Notes: generated from the letters alone by a model not told the origin. DNA of 64,000 nt from Perca fluviatilis (GCF_010015445.1 NC_053120.1:5594614-5658613); one strand, 5' to 3'; shown: positions 42,093 through 55,120, counted from the stretch's first letter. Numbers and translations are program-made.

Positions 42093-43039
42093 ATCTACTT
42101 GACAACTTTATGGGATTGGTTGATGACTACTAAAATGCAGCAGTCATGAATGACCTAATACCTACAGATAGAAATATTCACATGGGAAAAAGTTAGTGGG
42201 TGAAGGCAAAATTGAAAATGACAAATGCCATTTAAGTACAGGGCCAAGACTTATTTGCTCAGCTTAAATTAAGAAAATGATATTCACACATATCCAGAGA
42301 CAGGCTCTGGAATAGTCATGTGGGACACAATTACAACATTGGGACTAAAAGTTACGGGATCGGGTAAAGCAAGAATGTAAATGACAAAAGCAATTTGAGC
42401 ACGGAGCCATGATGTGTGATTATTTGCTCAATTTAAATTCAGAAAATCATATTTATACTGTACGTTCCCAGGGACTTTGGACAGAAGCGCTGGAACATCC
42501 ACATGGGAAATAATGATATAGGCTATATTAACAGGATTGGGTGAAGGCAAGATTGAAAATGACAAATGCCGAATTTAGCAGGACGGGAAGAAATAAACCG
42601 AGCGAGAGAAAGGAAGAAAATGTAATTCCCATTTCAACCTCTTGTGTGCATTTTCTTTTTTTGGCGTTAAAAGGACTAAAAATACAATTCGAACTGTTGC
42701 AGTGAAATGGGTTTTTGCTGTTGCAGTCAAAACGACGGATGCCTCTCAACCTGCTCTCTCTCTCTCTGTTTTTAGGTGCAGTGGACAGTCAAAGAGCCAA
42801 ACAGGGATACAGCTGGAGGGCAGGAGATAGATGACACACACACTAATACGCACTTTCCAACTGAACCAAACCCAAATCTCTTCTCCCCTCCTCCTCCTCC
42901 CTTTCTTTTTTTCAGATTGCAATATCATACTGGCACACAAGGCTGAAAGTCTCCACGAGCATTGGCGTCTTTTTTCCTCTCTCCGTTTATGTCGGTCGGC
43001 GCGTCTGTTGAACTGGCTCTTTGTTTCGCACGCTTCGAG

Positions 43040-43425
43040 ACGAGCAGACGGGCAGACAGACAGACAGAGACAGACAGTTAGACAGACAAAATGAGCCAGA
43101 CAGCCAGACACACAGACAGACAGACAGACAGACAAAAGAGCTGGACAGACAGAACAGATATACAGACAGATAAAGCAGATAGACAGACATACAGACAGAC
43201 AGACAAAGCAGAGAGATAGACAGACAGACAGACAAAGCAGAGAGACAGACAGACAGAAAGAGCAGAGAGAGAGAGATACAGACAGACAGACAGACAGAGA
43301 GACATGCTGACAGACAGACTAAGCAGACAAAAAAGCAGACAGACAGACAAAAAGAGCCAGACAGACAGACAGAGCAGATATACAGACAGATAAAGCAGAT
43401 AGACAGACATACAGACAGGCAAAGC

Positions 43426-43456
<31 letters not shown>

Positions 43457-43510
43457 AAGAGCAGAGAGAGAGAGATACAGACAGACAGACAGGCAGGCAG
43501 ACAGAGTATA
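43040..43510. repeat. (CAGA)n minisatellite with higher-order structure
   Basis: Imperfect ACAG/CAGA repeats interspersed with AAAGCAGAGAGAG blocks. The string GATATACAGACAGATAAAGC starts at 43157 and again at 43377. AAAGAGCAGAGAGAGAGA starts at 43257 and again at 43456. A block of about 200-220 bp has therefore been duplicated. Confidence 0.9.
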
Positions 43511-44730
43511 ACCATCTCTTTCTCCTTTCCTAGGCAGGCAGACAGAGCCAAGCAGACAAGAGCTGACTCTGTAACGGGTGATGTCATCCTGCAATGTGAG
43601 CGTCCCCATGGTCGTGATCCCATGATGCAACACTGTGGTGACACTGTGAAACAGGTTGCTGCTGCTGCTGCTGCATCCAAAACTGCTGAGCTGCATCTCC
43701 TCCTTCTTTTCCCTCTCTCTCGTTTCTGTTTCTTGATCGTTTTCTCGTTTTCTTTTTTCCTCGGATGCCTCCTGATGCTTTGCATCTCGTCTCCATTTCT
43801 CTGCCCTAAATAAAGTATTCCCTTATTACTCCCTCTCTCTTTTTCTCTGCCCTACATCTCCATTGTTTCAGTGTTTTCACTTGATCAGATTCCCCCCCAG
43901 CACCATACTTCCTGTCCTGCTCCTCCTCTCCTCCTTTTCTCTTTTCTATATTTGCTCTCTAACCACACAGACCCCCCCCTCTCCCTCTCCACTGGTTGTC
44001 AAGGCAGCAGGGCACCATGGCTCAGCATTATTCATGCAGTAGCAAAGTCAGCCTGCCGCTTAGACAGACAGACAGTCAGACAGACAGGCAGCCGAATGGG
44101 CAGAGAGCCAAGTAGACAGGCTGCAAGGCCTTCAACCGGTCCAGCAGAGTCAGGCAGAGCTGCTTGGGAGAAACATTTAACTCTTTCCTCTCTCGGTCTG
44201 AAAATGATAATTCCAGTTTATTACAACTTGGATCTTACTTTCATAGTTTCATAGGTCATTATTCCGATAATGACAACAATAACAGTGTACTCACTAAGTT
44301 CCAGGTAATCGCTAATATCTGGGAGCATGGTGAAATCACTAATAAGATGTCTGATAGACCATGAAACACGAGCCAACAGTCTCCTTCTGTTGTTGCAGCA
44401 GTTATGTTATCTTGCACGGTAATGCGGTTTTAAGTCTGCATCGGATTACCGCTCTACAGAAATGTACGTCTGACTGAAATAAAACCAGGCTGCAATGGTT
44501 TCCTATTTTAGCTTTTACAGACTTATAGTTCTAAGTCTATAAAAGTAGATTTGTAGTATAGTATAGTGTACAGAAATACACTGAAACCGAGGGCTGCATT
44601 GAGGGAAGGAAAAGCACATTTGAAAAACCCTCGACACTACTCAACGCTTTGCAAAATGACAGTAATGTAAAGACTACGGAACAGAATACGATATGTGGCA
44701 AAAAAGAGTTGTATCAACTTTAGTGCGTAA
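43511..44730. other. Intergenic, no gene seen
   Basis: CT-rich tracts and a few (GACA)n remnants near 44065-44090. The open frames are simple-sequence products. Confidence 0.4.
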
Positions 44731-44739
44731 CTTTTGGAT

Positions 44740-44980
44740 AGTAATGAACGTCCGTTACATTCAAGCCGTCGCCAAATGAGTCGCTACAAAGCTAATTAAG
44801 ACTATCAGCTCCACACAACTCTCTCTGGATTTCTCAGTACGGCTACGTTCAGAAGATTGTGGCATCCGGCGACTTTCCCGCGCAGAAACTCGAGTGAAGA
44901 TAATTTCCTCTTCTGAAGAGTCCATCATGTTTTTTTTTAATCCTCCGTGTCCTCCTTGGCTACTAGCAACTGTGTGGAGG
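44740..44980 (+). repeat. Interspersed repeat of about 250 bp, copy 2
   Basis: Ordered matches to 37168-37416, including AGACTATCAGCTCCACACAA and GAAGAGTCCATCATG. Confidence 0.85.
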
Positions 44981-45109
44981 GGGGGGCTCATTTCTCATTT
45001 TATTTCTTGTCACGGAAGTATCACGTGGACGTGCCGACAGTGTTGTTGTCACTACTTAGAATTCCTCAAGTACGCACTGTAGCTTTAAAAGAATGAGTTG
45101 AACTAGTTG

Positions 45110-45400
45110 AATGAATTATTTTGAGTTTGAACAACTTTTTCTGGATTGTGCTGCCAACTTAACGATAATAGTTGAGGGTACAAAAATAAGTCCAACTAAT
45201 TCCCAAGTTTTTATAACAACTAACATCAAGTTTTCCTAACAACTATGCTAAGTCTTTTCAACTAATTCCCAAGTTTTTATAACAACTAATATCAACTGTC
45301 ACCTTGCAATTATAATAGAACGACGCAATGTATCAAGTCCCTGGGACGGAAATATTTTGTTGACACAACAATATAATTAAAAACCTTTTTTGACAGTGTA
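45110..45400. repeat. Repeat with internal 66-bp direct duplication
   Basis: CAACTAATTCCCAAGTTTTT followed by ATAACAACTAA occurs at 45193 and again at 45259. TTGACACAACAATATAATT lies near the right side. Confidence 0.6.
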
Positions 45401-45460
45401 CATTAATAAAAGCCTACAGAATGCAAAACATGCACACAAGTCCATTTGAGCTTCAAAAGA

Positions 45461-45463
<3 letters not shown>

Positions 45464-45500
<37 letters not shown>
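45464..45500. repeat. (TG)n microsatellite
   Basis: About 18 TG units ending in GTGCGTGCGCGTG. Confidence 0.95.
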
Positions 45501-45502
<2 letters not shown>

Positions 45503-45761
45503 CGCGTGAGTCTACTTCCCATTCAGTCCTTTGAGGCCTTGTTTTGTCAACAGCTAGCGAACAATGATCAAGCTCTCAGAGAGACAGCGGCACTGAGGCC
45601 CAGCAGCCCTGAATGAGATTACAGCAGAGAACAAACACTCCTTATCTGATTTCTAATACAGCACATCAGTCAGGAGGACGACCTCCCATCATCCCCCCCG
45701 CTCCACCCAGACCTCTCCTCTGACTCTTTCTCATTCTATCCGTTTTATTTCTCTGACTAGA

Positions 45762-46702
45762 GCCGTGTTCGAAACGTTTCCCTCATTCACTCCCTCACTA
45801 TTCCCTATACACAGTAGTGTTTATTAAAAAGTGAACTATAATAGGGAACGACTGGACGAGATGTGGGACACTATGCTGAAAACATTGTTGCGTCAGTAGA
45901 TGCGCCGGTTATTAGTGTGATGGAGGCGCGCGGCGCCCAGCATCTTGTAAAAAAAATTAAAAAAAAATTACTTCTAATACGTCCCTGTAACAAAGCGAGC
46001 ACTCAGGAGAGTAAAAGTTTTGGTAACCCATTATTTGAAGGTATCTACATAAGAGTGACATGACACAGTCATGACACATGAACCCTAACCCTAACTCTAA
46101 CCCTAAAGTCTGATTTATGGTTGTGCTGCGGCTATCTACGCAGAGCTTTCGCCGTAGCCTACATAAGTGGTCTGGTGTTTATACTTGTGCGCGTCGAGCC
46201 GGCATGTGTGTGTGTGTGTGGGTAGTGTGTGGTAGAGCGAGGGAGAAGCGAGAGAGCGACGGCGATTAGCTTCGGAACGAGTAGCGACTCTAGAGTCACG
46301 GTCCTGTTCTTTCTGACCACGGTGGGAAATGTGTAGCAGGAAAAGTTAACCCTCTCCTTGATTTCATGTTGTTTATGGAGAAGGAGAACCAGGAAATGAG
46401 TCGGGGGGGTCAGGCTACGGGGTAGGTGCACGTCAGGCTACGGGGTAGGGTCCGGGGGTAAGCATGAAACAGCCTTAACCCTAACCATAACTCCGGGAAA
46501 ACACGCCCACGTTGCATCATGGTATACGGGAGTAAAATGTAGGTTACACCGTATGCACGCTCAAATTTGCTGTGCATTGTGGGTATTTTTATAGTGGACT
46601 ATATAGTGAATGAAATTAACCGTGGAGAATTCGAACACCACTACAAAAAACACAATATACAGTGCACTACTTCCATGACGGGGAACGGTTTCCAACACAG
46701 CT
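45762..46702. mobile_element. Nested MITE complex
   Basis: Outer ends AGCCGTGTTCGAAACGTTTC and GGAACGGTTTCCAACACAGCT are inverted repeats. Inside lie a fragment of the foldback family (46021-46085), a short (CCCTAA)n stretch and another fish repeat start, TCTGATTTATGGTTGTGCTG. Confidence 0.65.
46021..46085. mobile_element. Foldback MITE fragment
   Basis: GGTATCTACATAAGAGTGAC and ATGACACAGTCATGACA match the elements at 8343-8428 and 58077-58266. Confidence 0.7.
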
Positions 46703-46704
46703 AA

Positions 46705-47807
46705 TTTCTCCTTCAAAATTAGATTCCATTTCAAACGAATGTAGTAAATTCACTGAAACACAATTGTGACACAATTACAATCACTTGTAGTTTCTGAGAC
46801 GAAGGTTTGGCACGTTACCGTCTCCGTTTTGTTATCTTTCTACCCATATGTGATAATCCTAGGCATCAGCTGCCATCCGTCTCCTGCACCGCACGCGGAA
46901 TGTGATTGGCTGCTGTCAAATTGATTCAACGCATATCTGAAAGGTTGTGGTTGCTACTTTGTTTACCCTTCTACCCCCATTATTAATAAGCCCAGAGAAG
47001 TAGGGCTGTCTTGAATACTGTTGAAGCTTCGATGGAGGGGAATTTAATATATTTCTATGCATGCAACCCCTGGCACACACACAACAAACAGGGCTATCTA
47101 ATAATAACTAACTAATAATTAACTAATAATAATTCATGTTGATGCATAATGAATAATGTTGGATTAGTTTTCCTCAACTAAACCTAAGCCCTATGCTATA
47201 TCCACGCAACTAACTTTATGCACTCATAGCAAAATGTTTGACGCGTGCGAATGTGTGTGAATGCGTGCGTTTGGACTAAAAAAAGGTGGTACGTGATCTT
47301 GGTAAGCAATTTCGACAACATTGTAGTAAATTCGAAAAAAAGTTGAAGAAATGTTGAAGACCCATGAGGTAGACAATAAATAGCTGAAAAAAAGAAGAAT
47401 ATTTTCAGACATAAAAACTCTTAGGGCGTGACAAAAAAAAAAATTGCACATGATGTGTCAACGCTGCGTCGCTGCTCAGGCATCGGCTCCCAGCTTGGTA
47501 GGAATGGCTCCAGGGAAGAGCGTTTGCAGGCCGGGGGGTGCAAAAGCAAAACAGCAGGTCATTTGAATGGACAGTGAGAGCAGCAGCAGCAACCCCCCCC
47601 AGCAGCATTTACAGGATGTCTGTGTGTGTGTGTGTGTGTGTGCGTGTGTGTGCGTGTTGGGGTGTTGAGGTAAATCTGTGGCAGGTGTACAAACAGATTC
47701 ACCCTGAGAGCCAAAAGGGAGGACAGAGCTTGTGTTTGTCACACTCACACACTCCCTGCTGTGGGGACAAAGGTGGAGGGTCGCCAAGCATGCAGGACCA
47801 TGGCAAC

Positions 47808-47882
<75 letters not shown>

Positions 47883-48930
47883 GTACAGTTTACACTAAAC
47901 TAAATGAAACACGTTCGAGCGAGCCAAGCAGACACCGACGCCGCCTGACATGAGAGGGAATCCAACACCCCCCCCTGGGCAGAAATGGAGGATTTGCAGC
48001 CGGCAGAAAGTTAAAGTTAAGAGGAGAAGAGGAGGACAGGAGCTTGTGGGGTAAACAAGAGGGTCTTGCGCTGGATAAAAGAATGCGGTAATGCTGCCAA
48101 CAGGTCCGAAGCGGGGGCTACTGAAGTGTGGGCGTTTGAGATCAAGAGCAGACTCCTCTTGAGTGTAGTCATCAACTGAGCTGATACCCAGAATACACTG
48201 AGGGAAGTGATGTCTCATTCCATATATACTGTACCTACAGTTTACAGTTTGATTATAAAAAAAAAACATACTTTTTGTAAAGATTTTGAACTTATTTCTT
48301 TGCTTTTTGAGACTGATTTAACTTTTTTTTCCAGCAGTAAGAAGCAGTGCATTGTGGGAGAGACCTGATCACATGTTTAAGTTAATTTAAACGCGCAGCC
48401 AAAGATCCTCTCTACTAGAGATAGCGCATTTCAAGCAGCGCCAAATGGTATGAAACGGTACACACTTTCTCATTTGAACGTGTAGTGAACGTCGTGTGGC
48501 TGGATGAAAAGTTATATTTGTATAATTTATTAATATTTTCTTTGGCTAATGTTAGATATTTAAATAGTTTAAAGACATATTTAGCATCACAGAGATTAGT
48601 TTTGTTGGGGCTTTGACGAACGTGTGTTGCCAGATCTCGCGAGAGTTTCTTCCTGGGACAGAAACAGGTCTTAAACTAAGTAAAATTTTCCCCTGATGTG
48701 TCCGTCTGAAAAATGCCATTTTAGTGTCAGAATGTTCTGGAGATATGTGGCTTGTGAAGAATGGGTCCAATATTTACTTTGGTGACTACGGGGCGAAAGG
48801 ATCGCTCATAATCTGTGTTCACGTTCACTTCTGTTCAACACTGCTGTTCAGTCAGCGCCATGGCAGCACCCTCTCCATCCCATCACAAGTCCGATATTAA
48901 AAATGTCCCTGCCTGTTTTCCAATAGATAT
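46705..48930. other. Intergenic with microsatellites, no gene seen
   Basis: Contains (TG)n at 47617-47658, (CA)n at 47811-47881 and a possible hAT end (TAGGGCTGTCTTGAATAC near 47001). The remaining sequence is unassigned. Confidence 0.4.
47811..47881. repeat. (CA)n microsatellite
   Basis: About 35 CA units. Confidence 0.97.
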
Positions 48931-48934
48931 TTAC

Positions 48935-49390
48935 CATATGAATACATTCATGGGACTGGCCCCTGAGTGTGAATGTTTAATCCCATATAAGCCTAAGTGT
49001 AGCCCGAGATCCTCCAGTAGGTCCCTTTTAGAGATTCCAAGACCTAGATTGAAAACCAAAGGAAAATCAGGAAAGCCTCATCTTTGCCTTCTTGTTAATC
49101 TTTTTTTCATTTTTTTTAAAAACACGCTTTTTAAAATGTGCTTTTACTTAATGAATTCCTTCCTGTGTAGCTCTATAATCAATTATATTCTTTGATTATT
49201 TTAATATCCTTACACTTACTCTATTTCAGTTTGTTCTTACTTTTGTATGTATTTGTATGTTTATGTATTTGTTTGCTTTAATGTTGTGGTCATTTTTCAT
49301 TGGATTCTGGTTTTATTGTTACTGTTGTGAAGCACTTTGTAACTATGTTGTTTTGAAAGGTGATATACAAATAAAATTTATTATAATTCT
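48935..49390 (+). pseudogene. L2-like LINE, C-terminal ORF2 fragment and 3' tail
   Basis: Plus-strand frame reads LIPYKPKCSPRSSSRSLLEI then PRPRLKTKGKSG, resembling the end of L2-type LINE reverse-transcriptase proteins, which carry a conserved RLKTKG-like segment. It is followed by GAAGCACTTTGTAACTATG and GTGATATACAAATAAAATTT, an L2-type tail. It is 5'-truncated. Confidence 0.7.
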
Positions 49391-49696
49391 CTCTTATTAC
49401 TATGGCAGTGGTAAAGGAAACATTTTGACACATGTAAACATAAACCAGTTGAATTCATCAAAACTCCAGTGATAAGAAACGCAACATTGAAGGTTTTAAG
49501 GTGTAAGGTCAGAACTGGCTGTACTGACCTGTGTGTCAGTCCTTGAGACAACCTGGCAGAGGTTGACAGACAGACGTACAGAAAGAAGGACAGAAAGATA
49601 GAAATAGTCTTCCTCTAGTTAGCTCTGTCCATGCCTTTTTTTCCATTTTGCTAGAGTTTTTCTTTAAATAGGCATAGAGAGTGGGAGGGTTTAAAT

Positions 49697-49865
49697 TAGG
49701 GCTATCCTCGACTGAAGAAATCCTTAGTCGACTAATACTCAATCTGTAACACTGAGTTTCTCCACAAAGAATTGTGCAATAGCACAACTTTAAATCAGAT
49801 ATGTGTTCATACGGTTCTTGGAAATAAATCATTCAGCATTAAGAAGCATAAAAAAATGACTCAAA
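49697..49865. mobile_element. hAT-type MITE, truncated copy
   Basis: TAGGGCTATCCTCGACTGAA, CTTAGTCGACTAATACTC and CGGTTCTTGGAAATAA match the intact element at 11807-12104. The right end is missing. Confidence 0.8.
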
Positions 49866-50599
49866 ACTCTCGCTTAAAAACCAAAACGTAGTGATGTAAA
49901 TAAATGTAGCCTCAGTATTCTCTGTAGTCTCCAAACCTGCGAGGAGTTAACTCTGGCATGCCAAACAGAGGGTGAACAGAATGTCTAACTGAGCAGCTGA
50001 ATATCATTGTGACAGCCAAAGGCCGAGATAAAACAGCAGCAAGCCTGCTGCCCCCCCCCACCATCACCTCGAAACAAAAATCTCCTGTCTCCTGCTGCGC
50101 TGATCGGAGGTGCTGCGTTTTAATGAAACCCCTTGATGTTGGTTTTAGACTTTAAACTTTGTTACCTCGTTACTCATCAAATGTCACAAGGGCCCCTTGG
50201 TTAAAGCAGAACAGTTGCACTGCGAGACGCTGACAGTAAAGCGGAAATGACCCGAAACGACTTTCAGCCTGACATGAAAAGGGCCTTTGGTGTCGGCCGC
50301 AAAACTGAGGCTGCTTGTTGGAGTCAGGAGTGCCACGACTAGGAGTGTGACCAGCTTGTGATCCACTACATATTAGATTAGAGGTGAAGCAGGGTGGGAG
50401 CATGAGAGGGAATATTTCCAAAAAGAAATGCTTAGTAATGTGGAAATAGCTAAACAGCACAATACCTCTCTTTTTCGTTCTTTTTTAACACCGACTTTAC
50501 TTCATCTCCGCTTATGTGCCTCAACTCGGCAGCCGGAAAAAATTACTTAAAAGAGCAAGAAAATAATGCAGAAACAGTATGAAGTTTAAAGGTAGTAGG

Positions 50600-50912
50600 A
50601 CGGCACAATATATCGTTATCGTGCAGGGCTGCAACATCACAACTCGGAGACTTTTTGTGTTAGTTGAAAGAAAATATCAGTAGAAAACTGCACTTTAAAA
50701 CGTAACTGTCTTTCTTTTTTAGTGCTGCCTTTGATGTTCAACTCAATGTTCGATTTGTTCAATAAAAGAAAGTTGGAAATGATTTCCTTCCATTTGTTTT
50801 AAATTCAACAATTTTATTACATTTTAATATCTGTTAATCTATCGCAAGTGATATCGTTATCGCGATATTCAACGTTATTGCATATTTTCTTCAAATCGTG
50901 TAAGCCCTAAAA
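50600..50912. mobile_element. hAT-like MITE, AT-rich
   Basis: The left end has GGCACAATATATCGTTATCG and the right end has GATATCGTTATCGCGATATT and TCGTGTAAGCCCTA, in inverted relation. A diverged relative occurs at 54765-54960. Confidence 0.55.
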
Positions 50913-50914
50913 GG

Positions 50915-52930
50915 AAGCTCAAACAGTCCGCAGAAAAAGCTAATCCAATCAAAGTTTTTGCACAAACTCAAGAAGAAGAAGAAGAAGAAAGGAAGACAGT
51001 GGGGAACCTCCACATGACTAAACACTTCATTAGATTTCATCTTGCGAAAGGCTGCTGGAGCAGAATCAGCACGCAGAAGCCCATTTGGGCCAAAAAAAAT
51101 CCTTGCTCACACTGTGGTTTCAGTTTCATAGTAACTGGTCAAGCAATTCTGGATTTCGCTGGACACTACTAACCCTCAGTGATCGCCATCTTTGCTATGA
51201 AGCTGAGACTACGTGACCACCGACGCATCTTCAAACTTGTGAAAATGGCAGCCAAGGAAGTTGCGAACTCCTAACTATATAAATGTCCGTTATGCATTTT
51301 TTTCACTATACTGGAGTGGGGATAGTGATAAATCAAGCCGGAAGATATTTTGGTGGGCGAGAATGGGTGGAGGTAATACTCCACCAGGTTGCAATTCACC
51401 ATTAAAAAGAAGAAACGGCTAAGTTATTATTCCGTCATTTCCGTTAAGCGCTTAACGTGCGATTTGAGACAACACTACCCTGTTGAAATGTACGCAATTC
51501 ACAAGTAAGTAGATAGTGTACAACACGGCAGTGTACTAGTATAAGTATCCAAATTGAGACACAGCATCAGTGAGCATCCTGCCTTGTCTGGCTGGAAAGG
51601 CAAGTAAACAATGCGTTGACAAGATGATGGTAGTACATACTGGATTAATCCTTCCTTTTTAATTTCTTGCGAATATTTACCCTTGTTAGTTCAGAGTATG
51701 TGGGTAAAAACTCAAATGACTGTGAGAAAAGAGGTGAGAGCTGTGGAGCAGTAAATGGATGGTTTAGCTAACGGCCAAATGCACCGTTCACTCAACCAGG
51801 GAGCCCGGTTACATAAACTCTGCATAAAAGTTAACAGAGCAACGTCAGAGCCGTCTATGAAAAGACTACAGTACCAATGTTTTATTCCACCAAGTGGTGT
51901 ATGAAAAAGAAAGCCCTTTGCACCAGAGGTGGCCTGGATTTCCACCCTGGTTCATATCGGGACAGCTGAGATGGAGGACAGTTTACTCACAGGATGACTG
52001 CACAGGTAATCCAGGTGAGTTTGGTTCAGTTTAATGGAAATTGAATAGTGCATCTTGTCTATAAGTAATGAATGTGACACGCAGGCACAGACACACTCCA
52101 CAAGCTATTCACAAACACACTGAGCTAGGGTAATGAGAGCTGCTTCAGTAGGCATTTAATTCTAATGGGATTTTAAGTGTCTCCCCACTTAGTCTGATTA
52201 AGACCTTTGGTGGAGAGCTGTTGGTCTGTCTGCAGGGTCCACCTATTCTATCCCTCCCTGAACTCAATTTTAAATTTGGTGAAATTTCATTAGCATGATA
52301 TTTTGATGCAAAAACCTCTCAGAAAAGCGTTTACAAAAAGGGTACGGTAGTGGCAACAGATATCTCCAAAAATCTAAGGTACATATAGTAGATGTATAAT
52401 GCATTCAAAAGGAGAAACCAGCTCTGTTAAAGACATGAATCCAATTTGAATCATTAGCCATGCTAGCGGAGAGGCTTTAGGGACGTCAGTGTTGGTCAAT
52501 TGGTCGTCCATCACTTTTGAAATCTCTAAATCTGTTGTATTATCTGTCCACTCATGAAGACTGTAGTATGTGATTGAAAGCTCAGGGGGAAAAGCAAGCA
52601 AAGGTACATTGTGTTGAGAATATGTTGTCAAACAGCTAATGGGTGGATTACCAGGATAAATTCTTAAAACCTTGGTGTCCCCTGACTATTTCTCTCAGCT
52701 ATCCTTTGTGTGTTGAGTGCTAATTAGCAAAAGTACATAGTGAACATGGTGAGAGTTATACCTGCTTAACATTAGCATGTCATGTCATTGTGAGCACGCT
52801 GAATTTATTAAACTTAGAGCACCACTAAGTCGAAGCCTAAGTACACCTCACAGAGCAGCTAACCCGACTGTAGTTTTTGTGAGAGTTGTTCAACCTGTTT
52901 GACATTCCAGTCAACCTTTCTAACCAAATT
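50915..52930. other. Intergenic, no gene seen
   Basis: Unique-looking AT-rich sequence with a short (AAG)n near 50970-50990. No convincing exon or terminal repeat was found. Confidence 0.35.
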
Positions 52931-52934
52931 CCTA

Positions 52935-53345
52935 AGCATTTATAATGCTGTACGGTTTAATAAACCCATTCAAGAAATGGATAGGTGTGGAAAAATCAAA
53001 GGTATGTACTCTTGTGAAATTAACATATTTTTCCTTTTGACGTTTAGAACAGGCATTAAATATATTGGGTCTAAACAAAAAGATCTGGAGGTTGTCAAAA
53101 GCAGAGTGGGACCTGGGAAACCCTTGTTTACTGGAGCTGATTGGCATAGACAATGATATCATCAGCATAAAAGCACATTGCAGTGATCAGTTGGATTAAA
53201 CAACAGGTGACCAAATATATATCCTTGTGGGACACCTTTATCAACAATTTGGGGATTTGGTTTGACACCACAGTCTGAAGAACAATGATTAAAATCCATG
53301 GAAAGCAGATCATTTAACAAAATCTTGTGACTGAATCTCTTCATG
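52935..53345 (-). pseudogene. Broken LINE reverse transcriptase fragment
   Basis: On the minus strand one frame has GVPQGYIFGHLLFN and another has CFYADDIIVYANQ, the motif pair (GVPQGS-like and YADD) of non-LTR reverse transcriptases. A third frame continues SAFDNLQIFLF and FTRVHTFDFSTP, as in the region after YADD. At least two frameshifts separate them, so it is dead. Confidence 0.85.
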
Positions 53346-53349
53346 GACT

Positions 53350-55115
53350 TAAAAACAATTTTCTGGTAACAAAATGTAGATAAAGTGTGTGCCTCTTTTT
53401 TGTGAATTTGTTTCAGTGACCTGATTCTCCTGCTGGCTTCTCTGGCTTCAAATTAGAAGAAAAAAACAGTTTCTATGTGTGCATCTCACAAAGCCACAGA
53501 GGTGACATGGGGTCAGCATCTCATCCTTCTTTAACCATTGCCCAGCTGTTACTTTAGCCCCGGTCATTTAATGTGCCCCTAAGCCAATCAGACTAAGAGG
53601 CTACATGTCACTAAGGAGACGAAGCGGATACAGTAAATATCAGAAAATAAGGACCTGTCTCCTTGGGAACTCCCCTCCGTCTTTGTTTCATTTCTGTTCT
53701 TTCTCTTTCTCTTCCTCTTCCTCCCCCTCTCCCTGACATACATTATGTCTCTCTTTTCATGTGTCTCTTCTCGCTCGTTGTCTACTGTAAACGGGAACCA
53801 GGCAGGCGGCATACTTCACTCCAATCTAGGCCACGCTGTCACCCACATGTTGTCTGCTGCTAAATAATTATAGCCGGGACGTGAGCCGACAGTGACATCC
53901 ACAAATCCTGAGCACAAATTAAAAAAGATAAATGTAAACCAGAGCACGCACCAGGCAGGGACACAGGGGCAGGACTGCTTCATCTGCTCACTTCTATCCA
54001 TTAATCTTTCATGTCTACAACAACCTTAAAGGACCATTCGACATTTTCTGACATGTTTTAACTTATTTGTATAATTTACTAGCAGCCATTTTTTTGAAAG
54101 CATCCTGTATTTTAATGTGTATAATAGAAAAAGAAAAAGGAGCAACATTACCATTGTCTTGTTGTATAAAGTCATAAGTGACCCTAATTGAGACATTGAG
54201 TTGCAGATTTTGCTGCATGCAGAAATAAATGTTGGTCATTATGAACTTAAACCTGCTACAGTTATTTAATTCATTAATTAAACGTGTGTGTTCAAGGGTT
54301 CACATCTAAACTTTTCACATCATGGTGTGTGTGTGTGTGTGTGTGTGTTGATGCTGAATGTGCTGGTTTAGCTTCTCCTCTATGAGCAGATTGTGTAATA
54401 AGATTAGCGAGGTCATCTGTAACATGTATTAATCAGGCTTTACAAAGAGAGAGAGAGAGAGAGCGACGCCATGCACAGTGTGTGTCTGTGTGTCCTTTTG
54501 TACACCGCCATACTGTCATGTGCATAATCAAATACACAAACACAAGCTCACGCAGCTTTTAATTTGCTTCATGGGAAGTTTTTCATTTGCTTTTGTTGTC
54601 CTTGTATGATTTCTATTCTTTAGCCTTTCATTTGGTAAAATAGTTCACCTTTTTCTGACGTTGTTGTTCAGTTTGTTCTGCCTTTTTCTTGTTTAATGCT
54701 ATTTATTTTGATTTCAACACATCCTAACATCTCTGTACTGACATTACATGACATGAGGAAAATATGCGATATAAGGTTGTTGAATATCGTGATAAGGATA
54801 TTACTTGTGATACTGTAAATAAACAGATAACAAAATGTACTCAGTTTTGCCTTTCTGCTGCTTTCAGCATACTGCTAAAATACAACAAATTGCTTGTTGA
54901 ATTAAACAAAATGAGAGTAAATTATTTCCAAACATTCTTTTATCGAACAAATTAAACATTGAACTGAACACAAAAGGCACCAATAGAAGAAAGAATTACA
55001 TTTTAAAGTGCTGTTTTCTGCTGATGCTCTCTTTCATCTGGATATTAACGTTGTGTGATTGGCCAGAGTTACCAGCATGGCGCGAATCAGACTAAATAAC
55101 GCCTAAAGACAGATT
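53350..55115. other. Intergenic, no gene seen
   Basis: Contains (TG)n at 54324-54350 and a hAT-like fragment at 54765-54960. Otherwise unassigned. Confidence 0.35.
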
Positions 55116-55120
55116 GTAAT

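Larger units (their letters stand above)
40560..42570. repeat. Degenerate tandem array, unit about 120-185 bp, split by insertions
   Basis: TTATTTGCTCAG followed by an ATTCAGAAAA-type motif occurs near 40664, 40783, 42248 and 42421. CACATGGGAA-type motifs followed by TTACAA and GGAGTAAAAGT-type motifs occur near 40676, 42179, 42318 and 42501. The left and right blocks are separated by 40822-42150, which holds a foldback element and a hAT element. Confidence 0.55.

Noticed and set aside
43078..43785. A 235-codon minus-strand open frame rich in Leu, Ser, Cys and Val
   Set aside because: It is the readout of the (CAGA)n minisatellite, which rarely creates stops on that strand.
53128..53313. A small host gene with a hydrophobic peptide
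   Set aside because: The YADD and GVPQG motifs show that it is a decayed LINE reverse transcriptase.
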